DNA from: Incurvaria masculella
Taxonomy: Eukaryota > Arthropoda > Insecta > Lepidoptera > Incurvariidae
Assembly: GCA_946894095.1 (NCBI GenBank)
Contig: OX335654.1
Span: 18,237,687 to 18,301,686, forward strand
Direction of reading: 5' to 3'
DNA: 64,000 nucleotides
Each line of letters begins with the position of its first letter. Within the stretch, counting starts at the first letter, position 1. The position numbers and the translations under genes are program-made. This document shows positions 31,933 to 41,862 of this stretch, piece by piece. A model generated the notes under the pieces. The model ran no database searches, had not been told where the DNA came from, and saw only the letters and a list, made by a program, of their open reading frames with translations.

Positions 31933-34398
31933 GACAACATCGCAGGACCTAATACACGTCGACCATCACTGTCTCGTGGTTACGATACTGAAAACGTACG
32001 CGAAAACATTTACAAACATCCTCATGCCCAAATACCAGACGTATTCTGGTTTCACGCATCTGCAAACACAGAGAACAAAGAAAATGAAAGATTGCTACCC
32101 CAAGAATCTGATATGATTTCACCACCAGAAAATATTCTTGATTATAATTTTGAAGAAGACGTCCCGATTCAAATGACCATTAACAATGAGAATGAAATGA
32201 GCTGTTGTAATGATAACCAGCCACTCATTTCTGCGACTTACCATACACTCACCAATATAACCAAAGAACAAAATGAAAGTGGGAACCCCGGAAGATGTAA
32301 CATTATTTCACAACTAGCAGAGGCTAGTAATAAAGGCTTTGAGAAACCTGCTATTCCTATAACCACCAACATTGAGCGCACATTCAACTATTACGATTGC
32401 CTTGTCCACCAAACTAAAGATCCAGTGACAACATCCATAGCAATTAACCCACAATCTGAGCCTACTCTACAACCTCAAGAATGTTTGACTAAGGTACAGG
32501 AAAATCTGCCCTCTAAGCCTTTTATACTACCTGAAGAAGATATATTGGAAAACAATGTTCAAATAGATGCTGGCTTTGCAAATACTCTTACTGAGACAGT
32601 TCAATTGCAGCAAGTTAATATTGAACAACCAACCCCAATAAAAAAAATACGTATTCGAAACCAAGAACAAAGACGTTTGTTGGATAAAGAACAGCATCCT
32701 CTTTTACCTCCGTGTTCGGACAAATGTCGTCAAAAGTGTAAGGACAGGATAAGTCAAGACGAGCGAAATGAGATATGGGAGGAATTTTGGTCATTATCCA
32801 GGCAAAGAAGACGAGACTTTATATCAAGAAACGTGACCAAAGCAAAGGTGGCTGTAAAAACAAAACAAACATCACGCAGACATAATACATTGAATTGGCA
32901 AATGTGCCAAAAAAAAGTGTGTAAATATTTTTTTTTACATACTATTGGATACAAATGTGATCAAGTAGTACAAAGCGTACTCAAAGCTAACCACAGAGCT
33001 GGAATAGATTTAAGTGCTATTAAACGATCTGGCGTTGTATCTGCGGCTCCAGACTTACGAGGTAAACATATACCTCATAATGCACTGGGTGAAGAATATA
33101 AAGAAACAGTGAAACATTTTATTGAAGGATTTAATATATTATTTAATTTTGTAATGTGATACTGTCACATTACAAAATTAAACACGCTCCTAAACGTCGA
33201 TATTTGCCCATTGGTTTGACTTTCTCCGACATTTATGAAAGTTTTAAGGCAAAGCAAGTAGCTTCTCATGAAAAATCTTGCAGCTGGCCATATTTTCATA
33301 AAATTATTAAGTCAATGAATATATCAACTTCCAAACCGGCTCAAGATGATTGCACTAAATGTACTCAACATGAAGCTGAACACTCGACCAATAAGGGGGA
33401 ACAAAATACACACAAATGCGATGATTGCGATTGCTTAAAATGCCGAACGTTTCCTCAACACAAAGAAAATACTAAACTTGCACGAAAATTTATGATCGAA
33501 GATCAAGAACTCTCAGATAAATCTAACGGTTTGAAAGGAATTTTTTCGGTTGACATGCAAAAAGTCATACTTATGCCAAAACTAATGACAAAAGATTACT
33601 ATTTTTCCCGAAAATTGGTACTGTTTAATGAAACGTTTGCGGAGCCTGGAGAAAATAAGCAATCATTTTGCCTTCTTTGGCATGAAGGGGAAAGTGGACG
33701 AAAGGCGTCCAATATTGCAACCACTTTTATAATATTCATGAAAAAATTTGGCCGAGATTTTGAGGAAGTATATTTTTATGTAGACAACTGTAACGCGCAA
33801 AATAAAAATAAAACACCAAAGATATCCCCCTCAAAAAAATCAAAATAACTTATTTAGAGGTGGGACATACGTATATGGCTGCTGACAGTGTTCATTCGTC
33901 AATTTCTGTAAAGATTGAAAAATCTGGTGTATTATACGACGTAGAATATTTCATCAAGGCTATTAACAATTCCAGGAAGAAAATTACTACTCATTACTTT
34001 GAACACACACAAATGTTTTGTTTTAAAAATGAAATGAAGTCCACGTTTCCTAGGGATTATAATATATCCAACCTCAAAATTGTTGAGTTTCGCAGAGGTT
34101 TTACACGGTTATTCGCAAAAAATACTCAGATAAAGAGTTTAAAACTCTAAACGTCTTCAATGATAAGCTATGTGACTACCTTGAAAAAAACATATCTGAT
34201 GGGTTTAAAGACGACACTTTGGAGAATATTTCTAAAGAAAAAGATGCACGAGGCATAACACAGGAGAAAAAAGATGATCTATTAAAATTAGCTGAGTGTA
34301 TGCCACCGAACCGACGAGAGTTTTATATGAAACTTCAAGTCAACAAAAATATTGCAGATTTAGAGCAGCATACTGATACTGATGTTGACAAAGCGTAG
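31933..34398 (+). pseudogene. Exon 2 of transposase-like gene (DUF7869-like), three lesions
   Basis: An open frame from the acceptor runs to 33159. It has an acidic N-terminal half, then a cysteine motif (PPCSDKCRQKCKDRIS, about 32706) and a conserved block ending KHFIEGF. A 20-bp palindromic insertion at about 33140-33160 shifts the frame. The next frame (to 33848) has SHYKIKHAPKRRYLP, DCTKC, a VDMQKV motif (D at 33552) and YVDNCNAQNKN (D at 33783). An apparent deletion and shift follow. The third frame has YLEVGHTYMAADSVHSS (about 33848). A shift in an A6 run (34117-34122) leads to the C-terminus ending TAG at 34396. Paired acidic motifs suggest an RNase H-like fold. I associate these motifs with Pfam DUF7869 from memory. 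AATAAA at 34468 could end the transcript. Confidence 0.65.
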
Positions 34399-35010
34399 AT
34401 GATTAAATACACCTTATTATCAGTCTGATTCACTTGCTTAAAACTGTTTTGAATTTTGATATTTTTAATAAACATTCTTTCTGTACCAACATATTTTCTT
34501 TAATTGATGACAAAGTCGTTACTTATGTCAAGAAGTTATGTAGATCCTCATTACCCAGTGTAGTAAAATTTCTCAGTAAAAATAAAAGCAAATAATAAAT
34601 TAAAAATTTAAATTTAAAGCATGACGCCATGACAGAAATATCTTTAACGACCACTTTGTAATATGGCAAAATGCGGCATTTAAAGTTGCAACTCATTGTC
34701 ATTACAAAGAAAGCAGCTAGCTTTTTGATGTATCTTAAAATACAGCATTATTCCAAAATAAACCATTTTCAAAGATGTCTCTATTATTCCCGCAGAACAA
34801 TTTTTTGTACTTAATTCTTAAATATATAAGTTTTGTGATTTATTTTCTTATAAGCTCGATAGAATAATGTTTTATCTAACTTTTGACAAAATTACAACTC
34901 ATTAGCATTATTACATCCCAAGAAAATTACAAAAAAGACCAAAAACCTTAAAAGCCCTTTTTCTCAAAACTTGCTTTCTGGAGATGCAGCATATTGGCCG
35001 AACACGGGCG
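34399..35010. other. 3' UTR and right end of the candidate transposon
   Basis: Contains AATAAA (about 34468), a repeated phrase (TTGCAACTCATTGTCATTAC near 34686 and TTACAACTCATTAGCATTAT near 34893), the palindromic motif at 34728 and 34978, and the proposed right terminal repeat ending ACACGGGCG at 35010. CATT follows outside. Confidence 0.5.
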
Positions 35011-35982
35011 CATTGGCCCAAGGCACAATCTTTTACGGCGACTTACTAGTACGTTTCCCTACCCATAAATTATTGTACCCATAAAATAGATTTTAATATT
35101 TTTTTATCTCTTGAGTATGCTTCATTCTATGTCCGTATGTTTTTTTTTTTTTTTGTGAATACCTGTATTTTTCGAAATACCTGTTGAATTCGAAAATTAA
35201 CGTAAGAAAAACACTTTTTTCTAATGTTTATTAGCCAATATTTTCCAATCTAGAAGGTTTATTAAAAAAATGAAAACATACAGTCATTGATTTATACAAT
35301 ATATTTTAAAATCCAAAATTTAAAAACCTAGTAAAACATTAAGAGCATGGAAACAGTTATTAAGGGGAACTGATAAGAAAACGACTCTCTAAACATTTTT
35401 AAAATTTGTTGACAGGTATTGGGCAAAAAAACAGTAGATACCAGGACCGCTTAAGGAATATTTTGGCACATTTTGGCCTGCAAACCCTCACCAGGATTTA
35501 GAAATAAATTGTATATAGGTATTCATTGTATCATGTTCTTCGCCTTTTGTTAACGATTTGTTCATAGTACACCTTATTGTTGTTTTTGGTCCTAATACAT
35601 TATTAGAAATGTAATGTTTATTTGAGAAGAATCATAGGAGTAACTGAATTATATTGCGCGTTTAGCTACATGTTTCCGTCGCTTTTAAATATTTTCAAAC
35701 TTGATAACATATTTATTGTTCTATCTTTCGTTTCATTTTTTCGATTCTTTAATTCTTTCTTTCTTTCCAGTTCGTCTTCGCTGTGTTTTGTTTTGCTGAA
35801 CTGGCCAATGCTAAAATATGACAAATCCGAGTGCAGTGTACTGTCTATGGATGATGAATAAACAATACAATACAATACGATGTCCTGAAGAAGTAGAAGT
35901 GGGCTGCGCTACGTTTAAAGCAGCCAGAAAATCTAAACCAAATTTATAACTACGGGTGGCTGCGCCAAAGAACCAGAGCTGC
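35011..35982. other. Intergenic, nothing firmly recognised
   Basis: The segment ending at about 35880 finishes with AATAAACAATACAATACAAT, a pattern like a retroposon 3' tail. The frames at 35622-35875 on both strands are serine/phenylalanine-rich and not recognisable. Confidence 0.35.
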
Positions 35983-36312
35983 TACTCCCAGTTGTCACCT
36001 AAACTGGCGTTTACGGAACTTCGAAGTTCCCATAAAAACGTCAAACTCTATAAAAGTTTTTGCTTGATATTCTGTGGTTTTACTTCTTCAAGCTGTCAAA
36101 GTCAAACTCGGATTTCCGTTTTGTATGAAAACGCGAAGTCGGCGTAATCGGCAACGTCGACGTATTTACGGCAACGTTGAGTAAGCTGTCAAATCAAACT
36201 CGGATTCGCAAATCTTAGTTCGCGCTTTTCAATTTCTCCATACACTTGAAAACGCCAATCGATCGATTGGTTTGCCGTAAACGGCAATTTAGGTGACAGC
36301 TGGGACCACGGG
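35983..36312. repeat. Family V TIR element, full-length copy
   Basis: Left end ACTCCCAGTTGTCACCTAAA, right end AATTTAGGTGACAGCTGGGA, interior GTCAAACTCGGATTTCCG and TTTGTATGAAAACGCGAAG. Confidence 0.8.
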
Positions 36313-36483
36313 TTTAGATGTTCAAAACAGCCAAATACAGTACATTTAGATACAGTAACATTTAATGTTTAAGGCTAACTGTTTTCATTCAGTAAGAGTA
36401 ACTAATTTACTTAGTTGGCTTTATTTTAACGTTGGGAGACGGTTGTTATTATCGGAATTACTGTACTGAATTAGTGTAATGTC

Positions 36484-36680
36484 ATGACATTAGGCCAAAA
36501 CATAGCAACTACATGCCATGCCAGGACCATCCTTACATTGCGTGGCTACATTGAGCTTAATGGAAAACACGAAGGATTACCATTGCCGCTTCGATTATTC
36601 AACGTCATCATGGTACCAAGCCGGGCGGGATTAACCCTGCCACAGTTTATGTGGAATCCGAACCACGAACAAAAAAAAAC
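36484..36680 (-). repeat. SINE family S fragment
   Basis: Minus-oriented body (GCCATGCCAGGACC, GGCTACATTGAGC, CATGGTACCAAGCC). Both ends are eroded. Confidence 0.6.
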
Positions 36681-36689
36681 ATAATGTTA

Positions 36690-37164
36690 TCTGATGTAGT
36701 AAATCACGGAACATTGAAACTACATGAATAAACTAAAACTGAGGTATAAACCAAGACCCAGCAAGGAACTCAGGGAATTATGTAATAAATCTCAGCTCAT
36801 CGTTAGAATTAAGAACGTATTTGTAAATTTTAAAGCAACTTGTTATCATAGTCGTTGCCCTATAACATTTTAACTTTATTAACAAACTTCGTTTTCGTAC
36901 AAACTTTGCAGGAATAATAATTTCTTTAGAATACCAATATTTATGAATTGAAAATCGATATAATATATTTCCAATGAAGGATGCTGCTAAAAACACATAT
37001 TTTCAACGGGCGCTGCCTCCGATACTGAATATAAATAAACCCTTTATTCGAGTTGTGTATTTTATTTCACAAAGTTTTAACCAATTACATAATTAAAGCA
37101 AATTTATTTTTATCTATGCACAGTGTTTGTATTTTTATTCTTTACTTTTGTTCACTGCATAGAT
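36690..37164. other. Intergenic, nothing recognised
   Basis: AT-rich, no supported frame. Confidence 0.35.
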
Positions 37165-37486
37165 CAGTATTTCCCAAAGTGGGCGATGGACGCTACAGGC
37201 CAACGGGGGGGCGTACCTACTTTAAACAATAATGAAGACCTACCTACAATTCTACATCGATTATTCTGCTAAATGTTATTTATAAAATTTCGTTCAATTG
37301 CCCTCATTGTAAATCAGAAACAAGTTATAATAGTAAACTCACGTGGCATGCTAGGCATATGAATTTAAATTTAATAAAGTTATGATTGCGATTGGGATTT
37401 ATAAGAAGAAGTCAAAACTTTTAGGGGGCGCTGGCAAATAACGGATTCTCAAAGTGGATGGTAGACCAAATAAGTTTGAGAACCTC
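37165..37486. repeat. Possible hAT-type non-autonomous element
   Basis: The left end CAGTATTTCCCAAAGTGGGC resembles hAT termini (CAGNGNTTCYCAAA). The right part reads GTTTGAGAACCTC, roughly its inverse, with GGGGGCG runs inside. The match between ends is weak, so this is tentative. Confidence 0.35.
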
Positions 37487-37617
37487 ATTCATTTTCAGTG
37501 GCATAGTTTTCGGTTGCGCTACATGTCACCATATTGCAATGAAGCAATATCTACCCGACGTCACCATACAATATCTTCGAACAATCATTGAGTACGTAAC
37601 CTAACCTAACCCACAGC

Positions 37618-37905
37618 CATGAAATTAGCCCAGCACACCGCATTCCCGAAGGAAATAGGTTCCATGTCGGGACCTACCTTTTATGAGCACGGCTACATTG
37701 AACTGAATGGTAAACACGGAAAAAATTGTATTGCCACTTCGACCATATTCTCATCCAATGCGATGGACCCACAGTATTACATGGAAACTGAACCATGCCA
37801 CAGCTCGTATTCCTAACACTTATGTACTTATCCAACTCAGAAAGAGAAAGAAAGTGGTGGATGAACGGGCCAGGGATTTGAACCCAGACCTCTGAGCAGT
37901 TATCG
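37618..37905 (-). repeat. SINE family S, tRNA-headed, partial
   Basis: Minus copy from GCCCAGCACACCGCATTCCC to GGGATTTGAACCCAGACCTC, with a gap where the CTAGTAGGG segment should be. Confidence 0.65.
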
Positions 37906-37950
37906 CCCGTAGTATGGGGAATGGATAGGGTAACCATCAGCTTTTTCCCT

Positions 37951-38428
37951 TAAGGGCCTGGTACTAGCCAAATCGCAAAGTTAGACGAGGCACCCCAAGT
38001 TAACTAACTAAGTCTAACGATTATAAGTGTAATTCTTACAATATATGATTCCTTGTCTAGGAATCGAACTATTTTCGTTAATGTATGTTTCCTTTTTCTA
38101 TACAAAATACATTGCGGAAACGGTGTCCATTTTCGAACTTTTTTGACTAAATGTAGAAATCTAAAAGCAAATGGATTTTTTTGTTTATGCATATATGCTG
38201 TTTTTGCTTATATCTAGAAATCGAATTACTTTCAGATTTGTAATGAGAAAAATCAACTTTTTTATTTTTATTATTATTTAAATAAATGATTGAATCAAAA
38301 AATATTAACAATCCATTATCAGTCTGGAGTTCTATTCGGATTTACTGAAGCGTTTCACTAAATATTATTACATTTGTTAAAAAGTGCATTTGTATGGCGC
38401 GAGTAGTTGGCTAGTCCTAGCGCCTTAA
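37951..38428. repeat. TIR element, copy 2 of a 0.47-kb family
   Basis: Collinear with 7708-8170. Here the ends are clearer: TAAGGGCCTGGTACTAGCCA at the left and GGCTAGTCCTAGCGCCTTAA at the right are inverted matches. Confidence 0.8.
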
Positions 38429-38794
38429 ATCAGACCTGCGTTGCCTTTCAAAAGAAATAACTTGAAAGTAACCAAACTACAAAGCTTTGGCTCTCGATAC
38501 AAACACTTTTCCACGATCGGAGCCCATTGCTTGAACAGTAAACAAACGTTCAAAGGTGTGCCCAATGCAATCCTCCTACCCACTGAGTGAAGACTTTATT
38601 GATTCGCCAATTTCGACGTCCGCTCGCCAAATTTTATCGCCACTGTCGCGTCGACGCTTGTTGTGACTTGGCTGTATTCGAGCAACGTATGTTTATGTAT
38701 TTCCGAACCAATACAGTTTAGAAACGTAAATCATAGAGATATTATGAGAGAGAAGGCATACAATTTGTTATGTAAATGTAAGAGGTAAGTAGGC
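38429..38794. other. Intergenic, nothing recognised
   Basis: No supported frame or repeat. Confidence 0.3.
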
Positions 38795-39165
38795 ATGTCT
38801 TCTTATTTATCTTTGTGCTCCGTGGAACTTACATCCCTTATTTCTCCGCATCCTACCCATATCCGGAGCACCCGCCGCAGAGAATCAGAGCACCCCCTTG
38901 TGCTTGACATTGGGCTTTTGAGAATTACCCGTTGGTCAAAACTCATTACTCTGCCGCACCTCCAGGATATGGAATTGTCGACGGCGGGTGCCTTTCCTCA
39001 TACCTGTAATCTGGGAGTCTTCATGCTCGAAAGCTCAGCGATAGCCTGCAAATCCGCTGGTATGATGCCTCGCTGAGCGTGGTTTCGCGAGGCCAGGTGT
39101 TGGCTTTTCTGAGCACCTGCGGTTCTCAGCACAGCCACCCATACCGGTTTTTCATAAAAAAGTAA
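38795..39165 (+). pseudogene. LINE ORF2 C-terminal fragment, diverged copy
   Basis: Parallel to 10560-10925. ELTSLISPHPTHIRSTRRRE and SEHPLVLDIG lie in one frame, then drift in the RTA.WN region. NLGVF and KSAGMMPR are conserved before a TGA. The 3' UTR (GGCTTTTCTGAGCACCTGCG, CCCATACCGGTTTTTCAT) and A-run also match. 5'-truncated retroposed end. Confidence 0.65.
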
Positions 39166-39185
39166 AAATATTTATGTCATCATAC

Positions 39186-39400
39186 TAGCTGAGGTCCGCT
39201 CGGGTCAATGCCGTGTCGGACTAATGTCGGGCTGAACCTAAAATTGTATGTTATATGAGTTTCTCACGCAAACTTTCTTCCCACTTTTCACTCCATTTTG
39301 AGTCTGATTTTCACCACCTGAGATAGCCTGTCTTTTCCCAAGGTCCAGACTCTCTCTATATCAAACTTTATCAAAATTTCTTCAGCGGTTCAGGCCCTCT
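39186..39400 (-). repeat. Dispersed repeat shared with 54548-54716
   Basis: The reverse strand reads AGTCTGGACCTTGGGAAAAG, GGTGGTGAAAATCAGACTC and GCATTGACCCGAGCGGACC, matching the other copy in opposite orientation. Class uncertain. Confidence 0.6.
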
Positions 39401-40010
39401 ACTGCGAACGCTGTCGAGTAAGCGCTATCGAGAAGGTGTAATCGCCTGTCAAAAAATTGTATGCGTTTGACAGTTGGTATCGATTTTACGTGAAATTCGA
39501 ATCACGGCCACCCTCAACCGTTAAAAATGGCCACCTATCCAGAACCTAACCACGCTGGGCTACCGAGGCTCACATAAGTAAGGAGGGAACCTACAGTTGA
39601 TCCGGGCATCCAGCTCAATGTAGCCGTGAAATATAAGAAAGGGCCTGGCATGGCACCTACTCTCCATGGGGTGCGTTGAGCCTGACTTTAGCCATTCACG
39701 TCCTGTTCCGTACAAAAGATACAAAAGATAGGATCGATGCGATGGTTAGAAGCTTGAAAACGCTTCTAACCATCGCATCGATACTTCTAACCTTGAACGA
39801 GGTGATCTAACCCAACCATGCAACGTCAACGCTGAACTGGCCACTACGACTTGCACTCAAATACTCGACTTATTTACGGAAAGCGGTGATTCCCAGCTTC
39901 AAGGACACAGCCAAGTTGATAAAATCTTTGACACAGCTAAACAAAACTTAGTCATCGACAAATTCGATGTGATTTTGTAAAAACAGTTATGGATTTTGGG
40001 AATTCATTGT
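39401..40010. other. Intergenic with a SINE scrap and a perfect hairpin
   Basis: 39578-39712 is a diverged plus-oriented family S 3' part (CAATGTAGCCGTGAAATATA, GGCCTGGCATGGCACCTAC). 39733-39753 and 39762-39782 form a perfect 21-bp inverted repeat (ATCGATGCGATGGTTAGAAG...) with an 8-base loop. Another CTTCTAACC follows at once, suggesting local template switching. Confidence 0.65.
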
Positions 40011-40148
40011 TTTTAGGGTTCCGTACCCAAAGGGTGAAAACGGAACCCTATTACTAAGCCTCCGCTGTCCATCCGTCCGTCCGTCCGTCCGTCCGTCCGT
40101 CCGTCCGTATGTCCATCCGTCCGACCGGACGTCCGTCCGTCACAGGGC
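40011..40148 (+). repeat. Family G element, copy 4, truncated
   Basis: Starts with TTTTAGGGTTCCGTACCC and runs through a long CCGTCCGTCCG tract to GTCACAGGG, then stops abruptly at mariner-type sequence. Confidence 0.75.
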
Positions 40149-40164
40149 CTCTCTCGAAGAGGTG

Positions 40165-40360
40165 GTCGCAATTGTCCACCGAGATCTTGTGATTTAACAC
40201 CTTGCGACTTCTTCCTTTGGGGCCACGTGAAAGAGAAGGTCTACGCCAATAGCCCAGCGTCGATTCAAGACCTCAAACATGGAATTCGTGAGGCTATCGA
40301 GGACATAGGGCAGCCACTTTGCGATTTGGTTATGGAAAAAATCATGAAAAGGATATGATC
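40165..40360 (+). pseudogene. Second mariner-type transposase C-terminal fragment
   Basis: Translation gives NCPPRSCDLTPCDFFLWGHV, then KEKVYANSPASIQDLKHGI. The PPRSxDLTPxDFFLWG signature belongs to a different mariner lineage from the DLNPIDF remnants at 8.9 and 17 kb. The usual PDLTP proline is replaced by cysteine. Only the last third of a transposase remains. Confidence 0.75.
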
Positions 40361-40499
40361 CTGTAAGTTTGTTCGTGGTGTGGTGGTCATTTGCCTGATA
40401 TTATTTTCCACTATTACTGGCATACCTTCTTCTTTACAATGAAATAAACATCCGATCATTTATATAAAAAAATGGCATTTTTCTTTGTATATCAAAATA

Positions 40500-40705
40500 A
40501 CACCTCTTATTAGAAAACCCCGACAAATGAACGAATAACACAATATCACGCCAACCGATTCTTTTTATATTGGAAAGGACGTACAAATAATTTAGTGTAC
40601 TTAAGATTCACTAAAATAAAAAAATAATACAAAAATGGCGATTATTTTTTACTTATTAGTGAATTTGAGAATACTTTTTCTTTTAAGTCGGTTTTTGTAA
40701 AAATT
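40500..40705. repeat. Partial copy of the AACCGACTTCAAA-bounded repeat
   Basis: CACGCCAACCGATTCTTTTT, TTGGAAAGGACGTAC and the closing TTTTAAGTCGGTTTTTG match the nested repeat at 17321-17853. Confidence 0.55.
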
Positions 40706-40737
40706 TTTGTGTATTTTTTTTATTTTAAATCCGTTCA

Positions 40738-40886
40738 GGCCCGTCCGGGCCAGTTAGTATTGCCAGGAGTTTCACGTGGATTCCGGACCATGGGCCAGCT
40801 AGCATTCGTGACGCATTTATTAGACTCAGAAAGAGAAAGAAAGCGGTGCATGAACGGGACGAGGATTGAACCTTTGGCGGAGAAAA
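40738..40886 (-). repeat. SINE family S, 5' (head-side) fragment
   Basis: Minus copy of the head-proximal part: GCATTCGTGACGCATTTATT, AGAAAGAGAAAGAAAGCGG, GAGGATTGAACC. Confidence 0.6.
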
Positions 40887-41862
40887 CGAGGCTTTAACTG
40901 AGCTCATTAAGATTCTACAAAATGAGGGAACAAGAGTAAATACTTTCAAGCAATAGGTACCGAACAAAATTGCGTCTGCAGGCGACTGCATCCATCTGTC
41001 ATTATGCAGTTCCGTTTCTAGTATGAATTATTTTGAAAGGGTTTTTATGAGGCAAGTATCTCTAACCGTACTTGAGCTCAATAAAGGAAAATGTTTGACC
41101 TAGAAAAAAAAGACAAAACCTTAATTTGTGAAAATAACTTTTTACTTGGATTCTGAATCTCTAAGCCTGGAGTGCACAATCTCTGGTTAGTATTAAACTT
41201 ATGGGTGTTATAGATCTATCTTCTTTCTTCTTCAGGCGAAAAATACAGACAAATATATTTTAATTTTAAAATTTCACTAACCAGAGATTGTTGTGCACTC
41301 CAGCCGAAAAATCATTGTCATTTAGAGGTGATAATGTATGTATTTTGACTTTATTGCCAGATTTCTAAATCAATCAGTCAGTTCTAAATTTGCGTACTTG
41401 TAGGAGGGCCTAACCCACGATGGTACTTTGAATTTATACGCTTATTCGCCGAACGAAATTGTGGATCGGCTGATTCAGTCACGGTTCATTCAGTTCACAA
41501 TCCCGGAGTAAGGCATAGATCTATCAAATTCTCCAATGTCATTGTCAGGTTATATCATCCCACACTATAATCGTTACTTTCAAGGAATCTGAATACGAAA
41601 AAAATGTATCACATCTCCGGAGCGAGGATAATAAAATCTATTCCCGGCCGTTTATATGAATGTAGTCGATTGGCGCCCACATCGCCGCATCCGTTATTTA
41701 TTCGTCTCGGCTTTATGATCCTGACTCGTGTAATGTCCAGGAAATTTCATTATTACACAACGAAGCGTGTTCTCACTCTCAGATCGAGGGAGGAAGGAGA
41801 TGTGCCAGTTGTCTCGAATCTCAATGTGTCCACAACACATTAGGTCAGAGCCGATGGTCAGA
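40887..41862. other. Intergenic with a small TIR element
   Basis: 41167-41303 is bounded by CTGGAGTGCACAATCTCTGG and its inverse CCAGAGATTG..TGTGCACTCCAG, a MITE-like unit of 137 bp. No gene is supported elsewhere. Confidence 0.6.

Larger units (their letters stand above)
24105..35010 (+). mobile_element. Candidate DNA transposon, split by a BEL/Pao insertion
   Basis: The left end CGCCCGTGTATTGG...ACACTGTATCT (24105-24133) aligns, imperfectly, with the inverse of the right end (GAGATGCAGCATATTGG, then CCGAACACGGGCG, about 34981-35010). CATT lies immediately outside both ends and may be a target duplication. Copies of a palindromic motif (TGTATCTTAAGATACAGC-like) stand near both ends. Inside is a two-exon gene with a transposase-like protein. 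Subtracting the BEL/Pao element leaves about 4.4 kb. The superfamily is not one I can name, and the exact ends are inferred by eye. Confidence 0.55.

Noticed and set aside
37591..37612. CCTAA-type direct repeats resembling insect telomeric TTAGG
   Set aside because: Only about three units within SINE-rich sequence; far too short for telomeric or subtelomeric DNA.
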